Source: DATKCJ01 sp035513275
Lineage (GTDB): Bacteria > Verrucomicrobiota > Verrucomicrobiia > Opitutales > Opitutaceae
NCBI GenBank assembly: GCA_035513275.1
Contig: DATKCJ010000431.1
Coordinates: forward strand, 1 to 8,483
Length of the DNA stretch: 8,483 nt
Direction of reading: 5' to 3'
Below, piece after piece: positions 1 through 7,432 of this stretch. The position numbers were made by a program, and so were the translations under genes. The notes beneath the pieces were generated by a model. It ran no database searches and was not told the DNA's origin. It was given only the letters and a program-made list of their open reading frames with translations. Within the stretch, counting starts at the first letter, position 1. Each line of letters begins with the position of its first letter.

Positions 1-758
<758 letters not shown>

Positions 759-802
759 GAGAGGGAAGTGTGCGTGCTGGGTGCCTTGATTGAAGAAGTT
801 CG

Positions 803-831
803 ACCGTAGAGGAAAGTGCCGATCAGCTCAA
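803..831 (-). promoter_or_regulatory. Weak candidate sigma-70 promoter for xylB
   Basis: On the minus strand TTGAGC (831-826) and TACGGT (808-803) are separated by 17 bp. The first matches TTGACA at four of six positions and the second TATAAT at three of six. A start about 7 bp downstream would give a leader of roughly 40 nt before the xylB ATG. The match is poor and could be chance in GC-rich DNA. Confidence 0.2.
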
Positions 832-933
832 TCGCGTAGCAGAAGGATGCGAATGGCCAACCGGATTCGTGCGCTCCCATTGGACTGCCGGGAGGCAGAA
901 AACGCGGAAACGGGAGCACGGAACGCGCGAGCA

Positions 934-962
934 AAGGATTCGCCCCGCGGCGCAGAATCCTT
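934..962. repeat. Perfect 8-bp inverted repeat upstream of the symporter gene
   Basis: AAGGATTC (934-941) is matched by GAATCCTT (955-962). The 13-nt loop contains GCC/GGC (942-944 and 949-951), which could extend the stem across a bulge. It ends 42 bp before the symporter ATG, so it lies in the promoter or in the 5' leader. It may be an operator or a leader hairpin. There is no T-run after it on either strand, which argues against a terminator. Confidence 0.45.
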
Positions 963-1004
963 CAACGTCGCCGGCGCTCTGCCTTTCCCAACTCCTCCCT
1001 ACCA

Positions 1005-3047
1005 ATGACTGAGGCATTCCGTCTGTATCCAATAGACATCGTCGTTTTCGTCCTCTTCGTGATCGGCGTGATCACCGTCGGGCTCATCAAGAGCCGCGGC
1101 GAGAGTGGCAGCGAAGACTACTTCCTGGCCGGTCGCGGCCTGAGCTGGTGGCTGATCGGCTTCTCGCTGATCGCTGCGAACATCTCCACGGAGCAGTTCG
1201 TGGGCATGAGCGGCAACGCCGCCAGTCATGTAGGCATGGCGATCGCCAGCTACGAGTGGATGGCCGCGATCACGCTCGTGGTCGTCGCATTCTTCTTCCT
1301 GCCGTATTTCCTGAAGGCGGGCATCTACACGATGCCGGAGTTCCTCGAATACCGCTACGACGGCCGCGCGCGCGTGATCATGGCGGTCGCGACGATCTTC
1401 ATCTACCTGCTCCTGCTCGGCGCGGTGACCTACTCGGGCGCGCTCACGATTTCCACGCTCGCCGCCACCGCCGGCTATACTGTCGGCATGCCGATGGCGT
1501 CGCTCGTCATCGGCGCGATTGCGATGCTCTACGTGACCGCCGGCGGCTTGAAAGCGTGCGCGTGGGCCGATCTCATCCAAGGAAGCGCCCTTATCATCGG
1601 CGGTGCGCTGATAATGTGGTTTGCGTTCGACAAGCTCGGCATGGCCACCGAGGCCGCGAGTGTCGTCAGCGCGCAGACCGGCGAGGTCGTCGTGAAGGCC
1701 CTCTCCGCCGACGCGGGCGCGATGGAGCGATTCCTCGATCTCAACGGGACGCGGATGAACATGTTCCTGCCGTCGACCGACTCGATTCTGCCGTGGACCG
1801 CACTGCTGCTTGGCTTGTGGATTCCGAACTTTTACTACTGGGGTCTCAACCAATACATCACGCAGCGCACGCTCGGCTCGAAGTCGCTCGCGCAGGGGCA
1901 AAAAGGGATCGTGTTTGCGGCAGGCATGAAGCTGCTGATCCCGTTCGTGATCGTCGTGCCGGGCATCATCGCGTTCAACCTCTACTCGGATGAGATGCGT
2001 TTCGAGGCAGGACCCGACACGACGCGCAGCATGATCCGCTACATGAAGGCGAATCCGGCGACGCAGTTCGTGAGCATCGCCGAGGCTCCGGGCGAGGCCG
2101 AGGTGGCAGCGTGGGCGCATGGACGCTACGCAATCGCCGTGTATCCCGACGCCGCGGCGCGTGCCGCGGTGAAGGCGCGCAACGTCTGGGTGCTGCCGAC
2201 GACGCGCGACGCATTTGGCGCGGAGGCCGCGGCGGCGAACACAGTCTTCGTGAGTGAGGACCATTCGTGGAAGTCCGTGAATGCCGGACTCGCGGAGGAG
2301 ATTGCGGCGTTCAACGCTTCCGTGAGCGCAGCCGCGGGCGCAGCCGGGCAGGGAGTCGCGACTGAGAAGTTGATCGCGTATCGCTACGACACGGCGCTCG
2401 CTCAGCTCCTCGCCCACGTGCTGCCGCAGGGCAAGGGACTGACCGGCTTTGTGCTCGCGGCGCTGCTCGGTGCGGTCGTCAGCTCGCTTGCAGCGATGCT
2501 CAACGCCGCGTCGACGATCTTCGCGATGGACATCTTCAAGAAGCACATCGCGCGCAAAGCGGAGCAAAAGACCGTCGTGTTGCTTGGGAGAATCTCGGTT
2601 GTCTTTTTCTCGATCTTCGCGGTGCTCCTAGCGCCGCAGCTCGGAAACCCGAAGATCAGCAACAGCATCTTCACGATCATCCAGGAAGGGCAGGGGTTCA
2701 TCTCGCCCGGCATCCTGGCCGTCTTCGTGTTTGGCCTGATCTCGCGGCGCGGCCCGGCCGTGTGCGGCGTCGCAGGATTGCTGACGAACATCGTCGCCTA
2801 CGGCGTGCTGAAGTTCGCAGTGCCCGAGTTGCAGTTCCTTAACCGGATGGCGGTGTGCTTCGCGCTTAGCATGGCCGTGATGCTCGCATTCCGCGTCTTC
2901 AAGCCGCTTGCGCAGCCGGTCGAGTTCAAGGCGAACACCACGATCGCACTCGAGGGCTCGAAGTCCGCACGCATCGGCGGATGGATCGTCGTCGCGCTCA
3001 CGATTGTGCTCTACGTCGTGTTCAGCCCGATCGGAATCGCGAAATGA
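1005..3047 (+). CDS. Sodium/sugar symporter of the SSS family (vSGLT-like) with an enlarged outer-gate loop
   Basis: Inner-membrane carrier that couples Na+ entry to sugar uptake; 680 aa, with about 14 hydrophobic segments. It resembles the Vibrio galactose transporter vSGLT closely from residues 49 to 325 (LIAANISTEQF 55-65, ASYEW 81-85, FYYWGLNQYI 276-285, QKGIVFAAGMKL 299-310) and again from 478 on (VVSSLAAMLN 491-500, AMDI 507-510, IQEGQGFISPGILAVF 559-574). Residues matching the vSGLT sugar site are present by motif context: Asn59, Gln64, Glu84, Asn282, Lys309 and Gln560. The Na+ site serines match Ser493 and Ser494. Between IIAFNLYSDE (ending 330) and the YDTALAQLL helix (from 461) there are about 130 residues where vSGLT has about 30. 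This loop (EL4-like) faces the periplasm. Start is the ATG at 1005, giving an N-terminus that begins just before the first membrane segment. The leader has no Shine-Dalgarno and instead reads CTCCTCCCT. The stop overlaps the start of the kinase gene (ATGA, 3044-3047), implying co-translation and a shared sugar. Galactose or a similar sugar is the best guess. Confidence 0.92.
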   Translation: MTEAFRLYPIDIVVFVLFVIGVITVGLIKSRGESGSEDYFLAGRGLSWWLIGFSLIAANISTEQFVGMSGNAASHVGMAIASYEWMAAITLVVVAFFFLPYFLKAGIYTMPEFLEYRYDGRARVIMAVATIFIYLLLLGAVTYSGALTISTLAATAGYTVGMPMASLVIGAIAMLYVTAGGLKACAWADLIQGSALIIGGALIMWFAFDKLGMATEAASVVSAQTGEVVVKALSADAGAMERFLDLNGTRMNMFLPSTDSILPWTALLLGLWIPNFYYWGLNQYITQRTLGSKSLAQGQKGIVFAAGMKLLIPFVIVVPGIIAFNLYSDEMRFEAGPDTTRSMIRYMKANPATQFVSIAEAPGEAEVAAWAHGRYAIAVYPDAAARAAVKARNVWVLPTTRDAFGAEAAAANTVFVSEDHSWKSVNAGLAEEIAAFNASVSAAAGAAGQGVATEKLIAYRYDTALAQLLAHVLPQGKGLTGFVLAALLGAVVSSLAAMLNAASTIFAMDIFKKHIARKAEQKTVVLLGRISVVFFSIFAVLLAPQLGNPKISNSIFTIIQEGQGFISPGILAVFVFGLISRRGPAVCGVAGLLTNIVAYGVLKFAVPELQFLNRMAVCFALSMAVMLAFRVFKPLAQPVEFKANTTIALEGSKSARIGGWIVVALTIVLYVVFSPIGIAK

Positions 3048-4195
3048 TCGGGAGTATCCGAAAGGCGTTCGAGGCCGCCTTTGGCCGGCCTCCGGAAGTC
3101 GTCGCGCGCGCGCCGGGCCGGATCGAGTTCATCGGGAACCACACCGACTACAACGGCGGCCCGGTCCTTGGCGTGGCGATCGACCGCAGCGTGTGTGTGG
3201 CGATCGCGCGGCGCGACGATGGGATGCGGCGGTTCGCGAGCGACGCGTCGCACGGCCCAAGAACTGTGGAGATCGTCTCAGGACCGATCTCGAAACAAAC
3301 GGGCCGCGCATCGTGGACGAACTACCCGCTTGGCGTCCTATCGGTGATGCCGTCGTTTGGATTCAAGATCCCGGACGGCTTCGACTATCTCGCGATGTCG
3401 GACCTGCCTTCAGGCGCGGGGCTCAGCAGCAGCGCGGCGATCGAACTCGCGTCGGCATTGTGTTTTCTTGCCGCGACGGGGTCGTCGTGCGCGCCCGAAG
3501 TGCTCGCGCAGATGGGCCGGAAGGCGGAGAACGATTTCGTCGGCGTGCCGTGCGGGATTCTGGATCAGGGCGTGAGCGCGTTCGGGCGCGCAGATCACCT
3601 CGTTCACATCGACTGCCGCGTGTTGAAGTTCACCCACGTGGCGATGCCACCCGGCGTGAGCTTCTGGATTTTCAACACGCACACGAAGCACGCGCTCGTC
3701 GACGGCTTGTATGCGGCGCGTCACCGTGAGTGCATGCAGGCTGCCTCTGCGCTGGGCGTGACGCTGCTTGCCGATGCGACGCTCGCGCAGCTCGACGCGA
3801 CTGGCGGAATGCCGGACGTGATCGCGAAGCGCGCGCGCCACGTGCTCGGCGAAATCGCGAGAGTGGACGAGACAGTGGCTGCTCTCGCAGACGGACGAAT
3901 GACGCGCGTCGGCGAGCTTCTCACCGCGTCGCACCGGAGTTCGCAGCACCTGTTTGAGAACAGCACGCCGGAGCTCGATTCTCTCGTGGATGCGCTGGCA
4001 ACTGCGCCTGGCGTGCACGGAGCACGTTTGACCGGCGGCGGATTCGGCGGCGCTGTGCTCGCCGTAACGGGTCCGGGATTTGGCGAAGGCGATGCGGCAT
4101 CCGTCGGCGCGAAATATGAGGCGCGCTTCGGAACGCGTCCCGAAGTGCTGCACCTCCTCAGCGGCGACGGCGCACAGCTCGTCTTTCCGGAGTGA
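3044..4195 (+). CDS. galK: Galactokinase-family sugar 1-kinase (GHMP kinase) with altered sugar-site signature
   Basis: GHMP-family kinase of 383 aa, normal length for galactokinase, which phosphorylates C1 of galactose with ATP at the start of the Leloir pathway. The three family motifs are present: APGRIEFIGNHTDYNGG (23-39), LPSGAGLSSSAAIE (121-134, the ATP phosphate loop) and TGGGFGG (330-336). The catalytic base lies in CGILDQ (Asp174), with catalytic Arg26 and the conserved Tyr in LVDGLYAARHREC (Tyr223). The galactokinase signature normally reads GRVNLIGEHTDY. Here the N is Glu28 and the E is Asn32, a reciprocal swap. The usual Glu contacts the C6 hydroxyl of galactose, so the substrate may be galactose or a relative altered at C6 (for example L-arabinose or galacturonate). 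Start is the ATG at 3044, which overlaps the symporter stop by 4 bp. The frame is open further upstream to 2981, but an earlier start would run deep into the symporter gene and lacks family similarity. No uridylyltransferase or epimerase gene lies in the window. Confidence 0.88.
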   Translation: MIGSIRKAFEAAFGRPPEVVARAPGRIEFIGNHTDYNGGPVLGVAIDRSVCVAIARRDDGMRRFASDASHGPRTVEIVSGPISKQTGRASWTNYPLGVLSVMPSFGFKIPDGFDYLAMSDLPSGAGLSSSAAIELASALCFLAATGSSCAPEVLAQMGRKAENDFVGVPCGILDQGVSAFGRADHLVHIDCRVLKFTHVAMPPGVSFWIFNTHTKHALVDGLYAARHRECMQAASALGVTLLADATLAQLDATGGMPDVIAKRARHVLGEIARVDETVAALADGRMTRVGELLTASHRSSQHLFENSTPELDSLVDALATAPGVHGARLTGGGFGGAVLAVTGPGFGEGDAASVGAKYEARFGTRPEVLHLLSGDGAQLVFPE

Positions 4196-4216
4196 GGCTG
4201 AACCTGAAACGGCGAT

Positions 4217-4287
4217 TCAGAGGTAGGAGCCCGCTTGCGGGCGATTTCTGTCGCCCGAATCGCGCGCGAGCGCGCTCCTACCTCTGA
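4217..4287. repeat. REP-like repeat pair (REPIN-like) between convergent genes
   Basis: The outer arms are a perfect 14-bp inverted repeat, TCAGAGGTAGGAGC (4217-4230) against GCTCCTACCTCTGA (4274-4287). Each arm runs into its own hairpin: GCCCGC-TT-GCGGGC (4229-4242) and GCGCGC-GA-GCGCGC (4262-4275). A further pair GGGCGA/TCGCCC (4239-4244 and 4251-4256) lies in the centre. A GTAG-type tetranucleotide followed by a GC hairpin, in an inverted pair, is the known layout of REP doublets spread by REP-associated tyrosine transposases. It starts 21 bp after the kinase stop and ends 11 bp before the FAD subunit stop, so it may also stop transcription from both sides. No transposase is in the window. 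Confidence 0.8.
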
Positions 4288-4298
4288 GTGAAATCAGC

Positions 4299-5264
4299 TC
4301 ATGCGCTAAGCCGCGTGATCGCGCGGCGGATGAGCGCATACGCGAGCGGGACTTTGTAGGCGTTGTGCGCGTCGGTCTCGGCGTCGCGCAGGATGATGTC
4401 GGCGACACGCGAGGCGTTCTCGTCGCTTGGCACTTTGCCCTCGAGAAACTCGTTTGCCTCTTCGACAAGCCACGGAATGGGCGCGATGCAACCGAGCGCC
4501 ACGCGGACGCCGTGCAATTTGCCGTCTTTAATTCGCGCTGCCGCGGCGCAGCTCACGAGTGCCCAGTCGAACGCACTTTTCTCTGCCATCTGCAAGTAGG
4601 TGTTGCGCAAGCCGCGAGCCACCGGCACCTCGACGTGCAGGATGAGATCGTCCGCCTCGAGCGAGTTTTGCGCACGGGCCTCGCGCCAGGACGCGTCGTA
4701 AAGCTTCGCGATCGGCATCGTCACGCTCTTCGCGCCGCGCTGCACCACGATCCTTGCTTCGAGTGCGGAGAGCATCACCGCGAGATTCGAAGTGCACGGG
4801 CTCAGGCACATGCAACCGGAAAAGAGTGAGTGATACTTCGTGTTGCCGCCGCGCGCGTAACAACGTTTCCCGCCGTTCTTCAGACACTCGACATCGGGAT
4901 GCCGGTAATACCAGCAGCGAGAGTGCTGCGCGAGGTTTCCGCCGACGGTCGCGACGTTGCGCATTTGCGGTGAACCGACTTCCTCCGCGGCCTCGGCGAG
5001 TCCGGGGAGCGATTCACGCAGCGCCACGTGCGAGGCGAGCGCAGCGAGCGTCGCGTTGGCGCCGATCGTCCAGCGATCGCCCTCGCGCGCTATGTCGCTC
5101 GTGCCGGGAATGTTCTTCACGTTCACAAGAACGCCGGGCGCAACGAGGCCGTCCTTCATCTCGCCGAGGAGATCGATCCCACCGGCAATGTAGCGGCCGC
5201 GATCCCGGACGAGTTCGACAGCGGACTCCGGCGAGCGGGCAGTGGCGTAGGTGAAGGTTTTCAT
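4299..5264 (-). CDS. FAD-binding subunit of a molybdenum hydroxylase (PaoB-like), with Cys-rich insert
   Basis: Medium subunit of a xanthine dehydrogenase/aldehyde oxidoreductase-type enzyme; it passes electrons from the iron-sulfur centres through FAD to an acceptor. The 321-aa length is usual for separate FAD subunits. FAD-binding motifs are AGGIDLLGEMK (27-37) and GSPQMRNVATVGGNL (97-111). A segment from 117 to 157 holds six cysteines: Cys117, Cys127, Cys135, Cys151, Cys153 and Cys157. E. coli PaoB and the 4-hydroxybenzoyl-CoA reductase FAD subunit carry a 4Fe-4S cluster in the same place, so an extra cluster is likely here. The C-terminal CO-dehydrogenase-type domain follows, from about 225 (KSAFDWALVSCAAA). 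No signal peptide is present, as expected if it leaves the cell bound to the Tat-carrying subunit. The ATG at 5264 is chosen because MKTFTYATARSPESA is the family N-terminus. The frame is open upstream but only through the repeat element and DNA that encodes the molybdopterin subunit in another frame. There is no Shine-Dalgarno; the leader reads TTCCTCCTGC. The gene is last in its operon, 98 bp behind the molybdopterin subunit. Confidence 0.92.
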   Translation of the reverse strand: MKTFTYATARSPESAVELVRDRGRYIAGGIDLLGEMKDGLVAPGVLVNVKNIPGTSDIAREGDRWTIGANATLAALASHVALRESLPGLAEAAEEVGSPQMRNVATVGGNLAQHSRCWYYRHPDVECLKNGGKRCYARGGNTKYHSLFSGCMCLSPCTSNLAVMLSALEARIVVQRGAKSVTMPIAKLYDASWREARAQNSLEADDLILHVEVPVARGLRNTYLQMAEKSAFDWALVSCAAAARIKDGKLHGVRVALGCIAPIPWLVEEANEFLEGKVPSDENASRVADIILRDAETDAHNAYKVPLAYALIRRAITRLSA

Positions 5265-5269
5265 GCAGG

Positions 5270-5358
5270 AGGAATTTGTCGGTTGAAGTGCGAGTGGATG
5301 ATCTCGTCTAGATCGGGAGATTGTCCTGAAGCGTGTAACCGTTTCCCGACAAATTCCT
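5270..5358. repeat. 89-bp element with perfect 13-bp inverted ends (MITE-like or RNA structure)
   Basis: AGGAATTTGTCGG (5270-5282) is exactly mirrored by CCGACAAATTCCT (5346-5358). The 63-bp interior carries a small hairpin, GATCT/AGATC (5300-5304 and 5310-5314), and an alternative, ATCTC/GAGAT (5301-5305 and 5317-5321). The element fills almost all of the gap between the FAD and molybdopterin genes and ends 5 bp before the FAD start codon. No target-site duplication is visible. It could be a small non-autonomous mobile element or a structured leader controlling the FAD gene. I did not recognise it as a named family. Confidence 0.6.
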
Positions 5359-5362
5359 AAGT

Positions 5363-7432
5363 TTAGGTTTTCGCGGAGCGAAAACCTGCGAGAACTTTGT
5401 CGGGCGTGATTGGTAGAGAACCCACGCGCACGCCAAGCGCGTTGGCCACGGCGTTGGCGATGGCCGACGCACTTGGAATCGTGCACGGCTCGCCGACTCC
5501 GATCACGCCGCGCTCCGGCATGTCGAGCAGCAGGATGTCGATCTCGGGAATGTCGACGACGCCGGGCAGCTTGTAGGTCTCGAGGTTCGGGTTGAGCACG
5601 ACTCCCGTGCGGTCGTCCATGATGCGCTGTTCGTAGAGCGCGTAGCCGATGCCCATGATCACGCCGCCGTTGATCTGGCTTTCGCACGTGAGCTTGTTCA
5701 CGACCGTGCCGCAATCCTGCACGGCGAGAATCTTGCGCAGCTTCACGAAGCCGGTCTCGGTGTCGACCTCGACCTCGGCGAACTGCACACCGCAGGCGCC
5801 CGTGTTGGAAAAACCTTCCTTCCATTTGCCCCGCACGATCAATGGCGCCTGGCCGATCTTGCGGCAGGCCTCGAGCCAGTGCTCGCCGCGCGGATCCTCG
5901 ATGCCGCTGATCTGTTTCAACTCGGCGAGGACGTTCTCGCATGTGTCGAGAATCGCAGGCGAAACCGACGCGGTCGTCTGGCTGCCGCCGCTTCCACCCG
6001 ATGGTGGGAATCGCGAGTCGCCGATGCGCACCGTGATGAGACCAATATCGATCCCAAGAATTTCCGCGGCGACGACTTGCACGACGGTGCGCGATCCCGT
6101 GCCGAGATCCTGCGTGCCCACGCGCACTTCGACTGTGCCGTCGCTGTTGATCTGCGCCTCGGCCTGAGTGCCACGCCCGCCGCTCATCCAAGCCGCGCCC
6201 GCGCAACCGACTCCGATCTTCACCGGGCCGGGCGACGAGCCGGGCTTGCGGAACTTCTCCTTCCAGCCGAAACGCTCCGCGCCGATTTCGTATTCGCGAC
6301 GGCGAATCTCGGAGGGATCATTCTTCAATCGGATCTCGACGGGATCCATGCCGAGCTTCGCGGCGAGATCGTCCAGCGCGCCCTCCATGCCGACCGACGC
6401 AACCGGATGACCCGGCGCGCGCATCGCACACGAGGCACCTGCATTCACCGCGACGCTGCCTTGTTGCACGCGGATCGCCGGAACCGTGTAGATGTAGGGG
6501 GCGGGGAAGCCCGCGCCGCCGCTGCCGCCGCCGCCGTCGACACCCGTTGCGTGACCCGGCGTGCCGAATGCCTTCAGCTCAAACGCTGTGATTTTCCCGG
6601 ATGCATCTGCGCCGATCTTGATCGTCTGGAACGACGACGGCCGGTTGCCGACCGCAAGCGCCTGCTCGCGGCGCGAGAGGATCAACCGCACCGGCGCACC
6701 TGCGATCTGCGCAAGCCTCGCGCACACGATGCCCTCGACACCGGGCCCGAACTTCGAGCCGAACCCGCCGCCCATGTGCTCGCAAATCACGCGCACCTTG
6801 CTCTGCGGAATGTTGAGATTCTCCGCGAGTGCACCTCGCACGCCGAAGACTGCCTGCGTCGACGACCACGCCGTCAACTCGTCGCCGTCCCACTGTGTCA
6901 CGTGGCCGTGCGGCTCCATCGGGTGGTGGATCTCGATCTGCGTGCCGTATTCGCCCTCGACCACTGCTGCAGAGGCCGCGAACCCCGCATCGACATCGCC
7001 GGTGACCTTCGCGCGGCCTTCACCGAGATTCGGCTGGTCGGGCATGACGCGCGGCGCACCTTCCTTGATCGCCTCGAGTTCATTGACAACAAACGGCAGC
7101 GGCTCTGCGTCGACCTCGATCAACTCGAGTGCGTCGAGCACGGCATCGCGGCTGATGCCTGCGACCGCGGCGATCTCCTCGCCGGCGTAGCGCACGGTGA
7201 AGGCGCCGTTTCGCATGGCGAACGCCGCGCGGATTCCGGGCGCCGCGCGGGCCTTCTCGACGTTGACCGAGCGGATGTTTGCCGCCGGCCACTTCGAGCG
7301 CAGAATCGCGCCGAACAACATTCCGTGCGGTGCGACGTCGGTGGTGAATTTTGCGCGGCCGGTGACTTTCGCCGGAGCTTCCGCACGCGGCGTGGATTTG
7401 CCGAGGTATCGGGTGTTGCTAGGCCAGGGCAT
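5363..7432 (-). CDS. Molybdopterin-binding catalytic subunit of a molybdenum hydroxylase (PaoC/YagR-like)
   Basis: Large subunit carrying the molybdenum cofactor; it hydroxylates aldehydes or N-heterocycles at the Mo centre with water as oxygen source. It has 689 aa, slightly shorter than E. coli PaoC. The N-terminal domain starts with KSTPRAEAPAKVTGRAKFT (12-30). Cofactor-binding motifs are MGGGFGSKFG (220-229), RAPGHPVASVGMEGALD (338-354), GTQDLGTGSRTVVQV (439-453), a glycine loop GGSGGSQTT (479-487) and CESQINGGVIMGIGYALYE (583-601). The catalytic glutamate is Glu648 in GVGEP. The chosen ATG (7432) lies inside the end of the 2Fe-2S gene, overlapping it by 14 bp, so the two are probably translationally coupled. 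No signal peptide is seen, fitting export with the Tat-bearing partner. The physiological substrate cannot be read from sequence. The last seven residues (GFRSAKT) are encoded by a perfect palindrome and look like an added tail. Confidence 0.93.
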   Translation of the reverse strand: MPWPSNTRYLGKSTPRAEAPAKVTGRAKFTTDVAPHGMLFGAILRSKWPAANIRSVNVEKARAAPGIRAAFAMRNGAFTVRYAGEEIAAVAGISRDAVLDALELIEVDAEPLPFVVNELEAIKEGAPRVMPDQPNLGEGRAKVTGDVDAGFAASAAVVEGEYGTQIEIHHPMEPHGHVTQWDGDELTAWSSTQAVFGVRGALAENLNIPQSKVRVICEHMGGGFGSKFGPGVEGIVCARLAQIAGAPVRLILSRREQALAVGNRPSSFQTIKIGADASGKITAFELKAFGTPGHATGVDGGGGSGGAGFPAPYIYTVPAIRVQQGSVAVNAGASCAMRAPGHPVASVGMEGALDDLAAKLGMDPVEIRLKNDPSEIRRREYEIGAERFGWKEKFRKPGSSPGPVKIGVGCAGAAWMSGGRGTQAEAQINSDGTVEVRVGTQDLGTGSRTVVQVVAAEILGIDIGLITVRIGDSRFPPSGGSGGSQTTASVSPAILDTCENVLAELKQISGIEDPRGEHWLEACRKIGQAPLIVRGKWKEGFSNTGACGVQFAEVEVDTETGFVKLRKILAVQDCGTVVNKLTCESQINGGVIMGIGYALYEQRIMDDRTGVVLNPNLETYKLPGVVDIPEIDILLLDMPERGVIGVGEPCTIPSASAIANAVANALGVRVGSLPITPDKVLAGFRSAKT
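5365..5387. repeat. Perfect 10-bp palindromic hairpin overlapping the molybdopterin subunit stop codon
   Basis: AGGTTTTCGC (5365-5374) and GCGAAAACCT (5378-5387) pair perfectly around a 3-nt loop. It encodes the GFRSAKT tail and reaches into the first base of the TAA stop of the molybdopterin subunit. There is no T-tract after it on the minus strand, so it is not a classical terminator; it could protect the mRNA 3' end or be a dispersed palindromic repeat. It lies 6 bp from the 89-bp inverted-repeat element, and a short CCTAA/TTAGG pair (5356-5367) bridges the two. Confidence 0.65.

Larger units (their letters stand above)
759..1004. promoter_or_regulatory. Divergent control region between xylB and the symporter gene
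   Basis: This 246-bp region lies between two divergent starts, so it must hold promoters for both unless transcription enters from elsewhere. Three inverted repeats can be read: CGAAT/ATTCG at 850-854 and 865-869 (10-bp spacer, operator-like); CTGCC/GGCAG at 885-889 and 894-898 with a GGGA tetraloop; and AAGGATTC/GAATCCTT at 934-941 and 955-962. No convincing sigma-70 site is seen for the symporter, and no coding sequence was recognised. Which repeat binds a regulator, if any, cannot be told from sequence alone. Confidence 0.5.

Noticed and set aside
999..2567. A 522-codon open frame on the minus strand opposite the symporter gene
   Set aside because: It is rich in Arg, His and Glu with no recognisable domain, and lies exactly antisense to a well-supported membrane protein. 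Long open antisense frames are expected from GC-rich codon use.
3410..4153. A 247-codon minus-strand frame opposite the galactokinase-family gene
   Set aside because: It has no motif or plausible start signal and is a shadow of the real kinase frame.
5267..5272. AGGAGG on the plus strand, a perfect ribosome-site sequence
   Set aside because: No plus-strand frame of useful length starts at proper spacing. It is the reverse complement of the CCTCCT leader of the FAD gene.
5265..6206. Upstream in-frame extension of the FAD subunit, which would give a 635-residue protein
   Set aside because: The extension reads through the inverted-repeat element and then the molybdopterin gene in another frame. 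Family similarity begins at the Met encoded at 5264.
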